Assembly: GCF_033807575.1 (NCBI RefSeq) | Contig: NC_084707.1 | Coordinates: forward strand, 16,416,550-16,480,549 | DNA length: 64,000 bases | Direction: 5' to 3' | Origin: Cydia pomonella | Lineage: Eukaryota > Arthropoda > Insecta > Lepidoptera > Tortricidae | Shown: positions 63,501 to 64,000 of the stretch, piece by piece | Layout of the letters: every line of letters starts with the position of its first letter | How positions within the stretch are numbered: position 1 is the first letter of the stretch | The notes under the pieces: generated by a model | What the model saw: only the letters and a program-made list of their open reading frames with translations | Told to the model about the DNA's origin: nothing | Databases searched by the model: none | Program-made: the position numbers and the translations under genes

Positions 63501-63848
63501 ATCCGATTCTCACGTCGTTCTGACGAGCGAGCGTGATGTCGCTATAGTACGCGCATAGCGTTGTCTCGCTCAAACATCGGAGAGACGTGCGAATCAGATC
63601 CAGTGAGATAAGCGCCTAAGAGTTTTGCTGTTAGTGCAAAAGTTATCGGTAGGCACCTATAGACTGAATGGAGGTCATAGTGTTGTTTCTGGGAGGACCA
63701 GTGGAGTTCCTGGGCGGGGTGCGGGGCACGTCGCAGCCGCGCGCGAACACAGGCGTCTCGGGCAGGCTGGCGGAGGTCTGCAGCGGGCCGCGCGCGTCGC
63801 GGCTCTGGCGCTGCAGGGTGCGGCGCCGCGCGCCGCTCGCTCCCATGT
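27472..63848 (-). CDS. 3' part of a large unrecognised gene (basic Ser/Pro/Arg-rich, scaffold-like protein)
   Basis: Five exons splice in frame: 63657-63848, 60615-60741, 60040-60218, 41997-42068, 27472-27560. They give 218 residues ending in TGA. Each exon has an AG acceptor and GT donor, and phases agree at all four internal junctions (phase 1 at three of them, phase 2 between the second and third exon). The first exon also begins in phase 1, so more 5' exons lie beyond the window. Coding bases are strongly GC-rich at third positions against an AT-rich background. Successive segments are: an Arg-rich stretch with LPETPVFARGCDVPRTPPR; a Gly-rich stretch ending GWYPRQRHRPASIEHLDRL; NLTPKFFHKSPREALRRVTS; KEKENARSKEA; and a basic tail KGFFRNFWKKSRHYSLEHP. 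No enzyme domain, signal peptide or membrane segment is visible. Low complexity, many Ser/Thr-Pro sites and the basic end suggest a phosphorylated cytoskeletal or cortical scaffold (inference). I cannot name the family. Confidence 0.75.
28260..28418 (+). other. Orphan exon-like ORF on the plus strand
   Basis: Fifty-two codons, open from just after a TGA to TAA, with high GC at third positions. The central part reads GLPHRAGRYNHATEQRPLRR followed by EYGGLAIPYRQDR. No convincing upstream acceptor and no partner exon on this strand were found. It lies in the last intron of the minus-strand gene. It could be an exon of an unseen plus-strand gene, or a domesticated or decayed element. Confidence 0.25.
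28419..31049. other. Intronic stretch with a GC-rich island
   Basis: Mostly AT-rich intron. An island at about 30405-30560 is open on the minus strand in two frames; one of these starts MYRRARRAEAAIHRDQYG and is GC3-rich. No acceptor of the right phase is convincing, so it is left unassigned. Confidence 0.35.
31050..31560 (+). mobile_element. Decayed non-LTR retrotransposon RT fragment
   Basis: Plus-strand reading YVNDLPKHIKYPMVLFADDS carries the FADD catalytic motif. It continues with NTTKFLGIKIDSQLTWKS and then LRYGIIFWGNSTNRE, with several stops and frameshifts. Same family as the fragment at 60767 (shared WGNST and QKR strings). Confidence 0.7.
32038..32301 (-). repeat. Probable old repeat with 90-codon ORF
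   Basis: Open on the minus strand in two overlapping frames (one begins MCMSQDKASAAPAPNRR) with no known domain. GC-rich at its 5' part. Double-frame openness and the lack of splice context favour a repeat over a gene. Confidence 0.25.
33041..33180 (+). mobile_element. tRNA-derived SINE, partial
   Basis: Plus orientation with B box GGTTCGAAACC (33059-33069), then ATTTATTTATGTGATGAACAT and TTTGTTCCTGAGTCC as in the 13007 copy. Lacks the 5' start and the end of the body. Confidence 0.65.
33438..34129 (-). mobile_element. 5'-truncated jockey-superfamily LINE (reverse transcriptase)
   Basis: Minus strand. GVPQGSVLTPTLFLLHINDI with GYADDST (RT catalytic motif) is followed, after a frameshift near 33990, by a 183-codon frame with LVKFNAIKTKACLFS, AARRLGVLSKVKWHFTPGQL and MEYCSHLWDGS. 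Truncated at the 5' end and frame-broken. Confidence 0.85.
36591..36817 (-). other. Candidate alternative last exon, 74 codons
   Basis: A good acceptor (ccgtcctatag) is followed by 227 nt that stay open, in the phase-1 frame shared by most of the large gene's exons, until TAA. It reads GAAEGRAGGVGS... and ends AEENRRLRPIS. Another frame is also GC3-rich for 19 codons, so the assignment is uncertain; a transposon origin is possible. Confidence 0.22.
38240..38364. mobile_element. Foldback MITE
   Basis: About 125 bp. GGGCCTATTTCTCGAACGGTA pairs with TACCGTTCGAGAAATGGGCCC, and ACTAATATTATTAGT with ACTAATAATATCAG. Confidence 0.7.
41355..41431 (-). other. Candidate alternative last exon, 24 codons
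   Basis: A strong acceptor (ccccctctctgcag) is followed by a phase-1-compatible reading ATTTRTPHPSHIFAEIGS... to TAA, 566 bp downstream of the 72 nt exon in gene direction. It lies at the edge of a GC-rich island (41395-41560) that reads open in several frames. Confidence 0.2.
41997..42068 (-). CDS. Short exon of the large minus-strand gene
   Basis: A 72 nt exon with acceptor ttttttacag and donor G|GTAAGT, in phase 1 at both ends. It encodes TNGKEKENARSKEATSPA followed by five more residues. Its length is a multiple of three with symmetric phase, so it could be skipped without shifting the frame. Introns of about 18 kb and 14 kb flank it. Confidence 0.75.
42724..42905. repeat. GC-rich inverted repeat island
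   Basis: GGGGCGCACTTTCAAGTTATGT on the left pairs with ACAAACTTGAAATGCGCTCC on the right around a GC-rich centre. Both strands read open (plus: RTFKLCMAEAMASGAGRV; minus: ERISSLYGRKPVGSSRTR). The symmetry suggests a MITE, not an exon. Confidence 0.45.
44448..44488. repeat. 41 bp perfect palindrome with 1-nt centre
   Basis: Arms of 20 bp (ATGATTTTATAGTGGCAGAA) are exact reverse complements around a single A: the same geometry as the palindrome at 18499, unrelated sequence. Confidence 0.85.
46650..47032. mobile_element. Foldback repeat, two arms of about 190 bp
   Basis: CTGGCAAGCTCAGTCGAATTT on the left and CCAAGCTTGCTGGGAAC on the right bracket two diverged copies of one sequence in opposite orientation, meeting near 46860. 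A single-arm relative lies at 10965-11190. Confidence 0.55.
51541..52770 (+). mobile_element. 5'-truncated LINE with intact 3' end (CR1/L2-like)
   Basis: Begins at the RT catalytic box YTDDLQLYSQG (51587). A frameshift near 51700 leads to a 235-codon frame with QVRNVGVVMDRSLCW, AQTLLLPILNYADISYLD and FTFQAVRLWNSLPVELRR, typical of the C-terminal part of CR1/L2/jockey RT proteins. The 3' UTR has CTGGAAGAGATCGCTCTTAA..ATAAGACCGCC and a terminal AATAAAGAGCATTGTATTGTG. Confidence 0.85.
53100..53228. mobile_element. Short MITE
   Basis: Ends GTACAGTCAAGTGTAAAAATATG and (inverted) CATATTTTTGCAGCTGACTGTAC. A half-end of the same family, GTACAGTCAGCTGCAA, occurs near 27665. Confidence 0.6.
53990..54240 (-). 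promoter_or_regulatory. Candidate internal promoter / untranslated first exon
   Basis: A GC- and CpG-rich patch (54120-54235) within the 18 kb intron. On the minus strand it is followed by transcribed-looking sequence and a possible donor GTCAAG|GTGAAG near 53990. A start here would give an isoform containing only the last exons. No long ORF. Speculative. Confidence 0.2.
54852..54960 (+). repeat. Non-LTR 3' tail, solo copy
   Basis: AACTGGAAGAGATCCCTGAAAG followed by GGGATAAGTTCGCCTTTGTA and TATAATAAAGTGTTTTAC parallels the 3' end of the LINE at 51541, without any coding part. Confidence 0.6.
55873..56146. mobile_element. Foldback element
   Basis: AAAAAGAGGGGTGTTATA, GACGCCAATGTCTGTCTGTGG and CATCGTAGCTCTC on the left recur as reverse complements on the right, around a T/A-rich centre. 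Confidence 0.65.
56689..56825. mobile_element. Foldback MITE
   Basis: GTGACCGCGGCCGGCCAAAA and CGTCCCACTTTGT on the left pair with ACAAAGTGGGACG and TTTTGCCGGCCGCGGTGAC on the right. The CTTGCCGTAAGGATG centre half also pairs with CATCCTTATAGCAAG. Confidence 0.7.
56826..59030. other. Intronic stretch
   Basis: AT-rich intron. A repeat-like patch at about 58440-58680 has ACGGTACATATGG inverted near its end, and a GC-rich patch at 58735-58870 (ACCCACACCGCG) probably belongs to a transposon. No exon was supported. Confidence 0.35.
59031..59115 (+). pseudogene. tRNA-like pseudogene or SINE head
   Basis: A box TAGTTCAGATGG, a perfect T arm GTGGG-TTCAAGT-CCCAC and a 7-nt anticodon loop CTAGTGA (would be AGU, Thr) are present. 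The acceptor 3' strand TCCCACC is paired only imperfectly by GGTGGAA (59031), which is separated from the D arm by about 11 extra bases. Not a functional tRNA. Confidence 0.5.
59116..60039. other. Intronic stretch
   Basis: AT-rich intron sequence just downstream (gene sense) of the 60040-60218 exon. No coding, RNA or clear repeat feature recognised. Confidence 0.35.
60040..60218 (-). CDS. Exon of the large minus-strand gene (PREALRRVTS segment)
   Basis: Acceptor tttggcag precedes 60218 and donor G|GTAAGA follows 60040. The 179 nt encode 59 codons: PASIEHLDRL, an Ala/Ser/Gly linker, LTLPPNLTPKFFHKS and PREALRRVTSLLIRK. This is the most conserved-looking part of the visible protein. Confidence 0.8.
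60540..60564 (-). repeat. 25 bp duplicate of part of the Gly-rich exon
   Basis: Identical (25/25) to 60677-60701 inside the exon, 137 bp away and 51 bp past that exon's donor. Similarity weakens outside the 25 bp. In the matching frame it again reads VGPAGVST. Confidence 0.8.
60615..60741 (-). CDS. Exon of the large minus-strand gene (Gly-rich)
   Basis: Acceptor gttctacag precedes 60741 and donor CG|GTCAGT follows 60615. The 127 nt encode SSATLGGYGRG ... GGPPRGWYPRQRH and end in phase 2, which matches the next exon exactly (CG|G). A 25 bp perfect duplicate of part of this exon lies in the following intron. Confidence 0.75.
60767..61070 (-). mobile_element. Non-LTR retrotransposon fragment
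   Basis: Minus-strand reading MSYEIILWGNSTDFERIL then MQKRAIRILANAKYND is the RT C-terminal region, related to the fragment at 31050. Upstream sequence is frame-broken. Confidence 0.7.
61335..61449 (-). mobile_element. tRNA-derived SINE with internal deletion
   Basis: Keeps the tRNA-like head (B box GGTTCAAATCC in reverse) and the far body (TTGAGGGTACTTAGACAACG) but lacks the middle present in the 13007 copy. Confidence 0.65.
61455..62120 (+). mobile_element. Decayed jockey-like LINE fragment
   Basis: Plus-strand frames pieced across stops give RNARDFNDVRAIKLVYTLLV, then ASVVWNPHEDK and LLEKIQKAVLRF, typical of the region after the RT domain of jockey elements. Multiple frameshifts. Confidence 0.7.
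62759..62860 (+). repeat. Non-LTR 3' tail, solo copy
   Basis: AAGAGATCACATACAGGGATAAG followed by TGCGCCTTTGTTGTATTTT parallels the tails at 52640 and 54852. Confidence 0.5.
63412..63464 (-). pseudogene. Diverged partial duplicate of the 63657-63848 exon
   Basis: Fifty-three bases align without gaps to 63725-63777 with 7 differences (about 87% identity). The same frame reads TSAGLPKTPVFARGCDLP against TSASLPETPVFARGCDVP in the exon. The frame is closed upstream by TAA 15 nt before and has no acceptor in between, and it runs into TAG directly before GTAAAT. It is therefore probably a dead exon. Confidence 0.75.
63480..63619. mobile_element. MITE inserted between exon and exon duplicate
   Basis: Imperfect TIRs of about 37 bp (CACTGGATCCGATTCTCACGTC against CACTGGATCTGATTCGCACGTC inverted), bounded by TTA/TAA. 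It sits immediately upstream, in gene sense, of the dead exon copy. Confidence 0.65.
63657..63848 (-). CDS. Exon of the large minus-strand gene (most 5' in window)
   Basis: Acceptor ccttcag precedes 63848 and donor GTGCCT follows 63657. The 192 nt encode 63 codons beginning MGASGARRR, in phase 1 at both ends. It contains SLPETPVFARGCDV, a diverged copy of which lies about 310 bp further along in the intron. The ATG near the exon start is internal if the phase-1 junction is real, but could serve as an alternative start. Confidence 0.75.
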
Positions 63849-63901
63849 CTGAAGGTAATGTTTACAGGTTGAATAGTACATTATTGCAGAGGCCGGGAAA
63901 G

Positions 63902-63955
63902 AGCAATTCGTGGACGAGTGTCCATCCGACAAAGAAAACGAATCCACGAATTGCT
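63902..63955. repeat. Short hairpin, probable mini-MITE
   Basis: AGCAATTCGTGGA and TCCACGAATTGCT are perfect 13 bp arms; similarity extends imperfectly outward (GCCGGGAA / TTCCTGCC). Upstream of the 63848 exon. Confidence 0.6.
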
Positions 63956-64000
63956 GTTCCTGCCGAGGCATATATAGTGTCTTTCTCCAAATATGCGAGG

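Noticed and set aside
1..64000. CRISPR array, phage, operon or defence-type system
   Set aside because: No evenly spaced identical repeats with unique spacers, no bacterial gene organisation, and clear spliced eukaryotic genes throughout.

Overview
The window looks like nuclear DNA of a lepidopteran (moth or butterfly). It is AT-rich and intron-rich, and nearly every gap is filled with small transposons. The two recognisable proteins read as ordinary insect orthologues, and the repeats (a tRNA-headed SINE, 'GTTCCGTA' repeats, 'ATTCGGC' foldbacks, truncated non-LTR elements) are of types common in Lepidoptera. The species cannot be named from this sequence.

Layout. (1) 858-4863, minus strand: a complete seven-exon eIF4A gene (421 aa) with a probable TCT/TOP-type start about 29 nt upstream of the ATG. 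(2) 5805-24446, plus strand: a profilin gene arranged head-to-head with eIF4A. Only 381 coding bases in three exons are spread over 18.6 kb. Its 12.9 kb and 5.4 kb introns hold nested inverted-repeat elements, SINEs and LINE pieces. A likely 3'UTR intron lies just behind the stop. (3) 26.6-26.7 kb: facing poly(A) signals where profilin meets the next gene tail-to-tail. (4) 27472 to beyond 63848, minus strand: the last five exons I can assemble of a large gene that continues past the right edge. They splice in frame into 218 residues of a basic, Ser/Pro/Arg-rich, scaffold-like protein that I do not recognise. Its introns (14-18 kb) contain LINE remnants, MITEs, GC-rich islands and a few exon-like ORFs.

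eIF4A is the DEAD-box helicase of cap-dependent translation and profilin binds actin monomers. Both are housekeeping genes sharing a ~0.9 kb divergent upstream region. I see no operon, CRISPR array, phage or defence locus. The most noteworthy items are: duplicated exon fragments beside two exons of the large gene; a 1.2 kb TA-flanked element whose two halves carry ~138 bp-spaced repeats in opposite orientation; two 41 bp near-perfect palindromes of identical geometry; nested foldbacks in the profilin introns; and phase-compatible candidate alternative last exons for the large gene.
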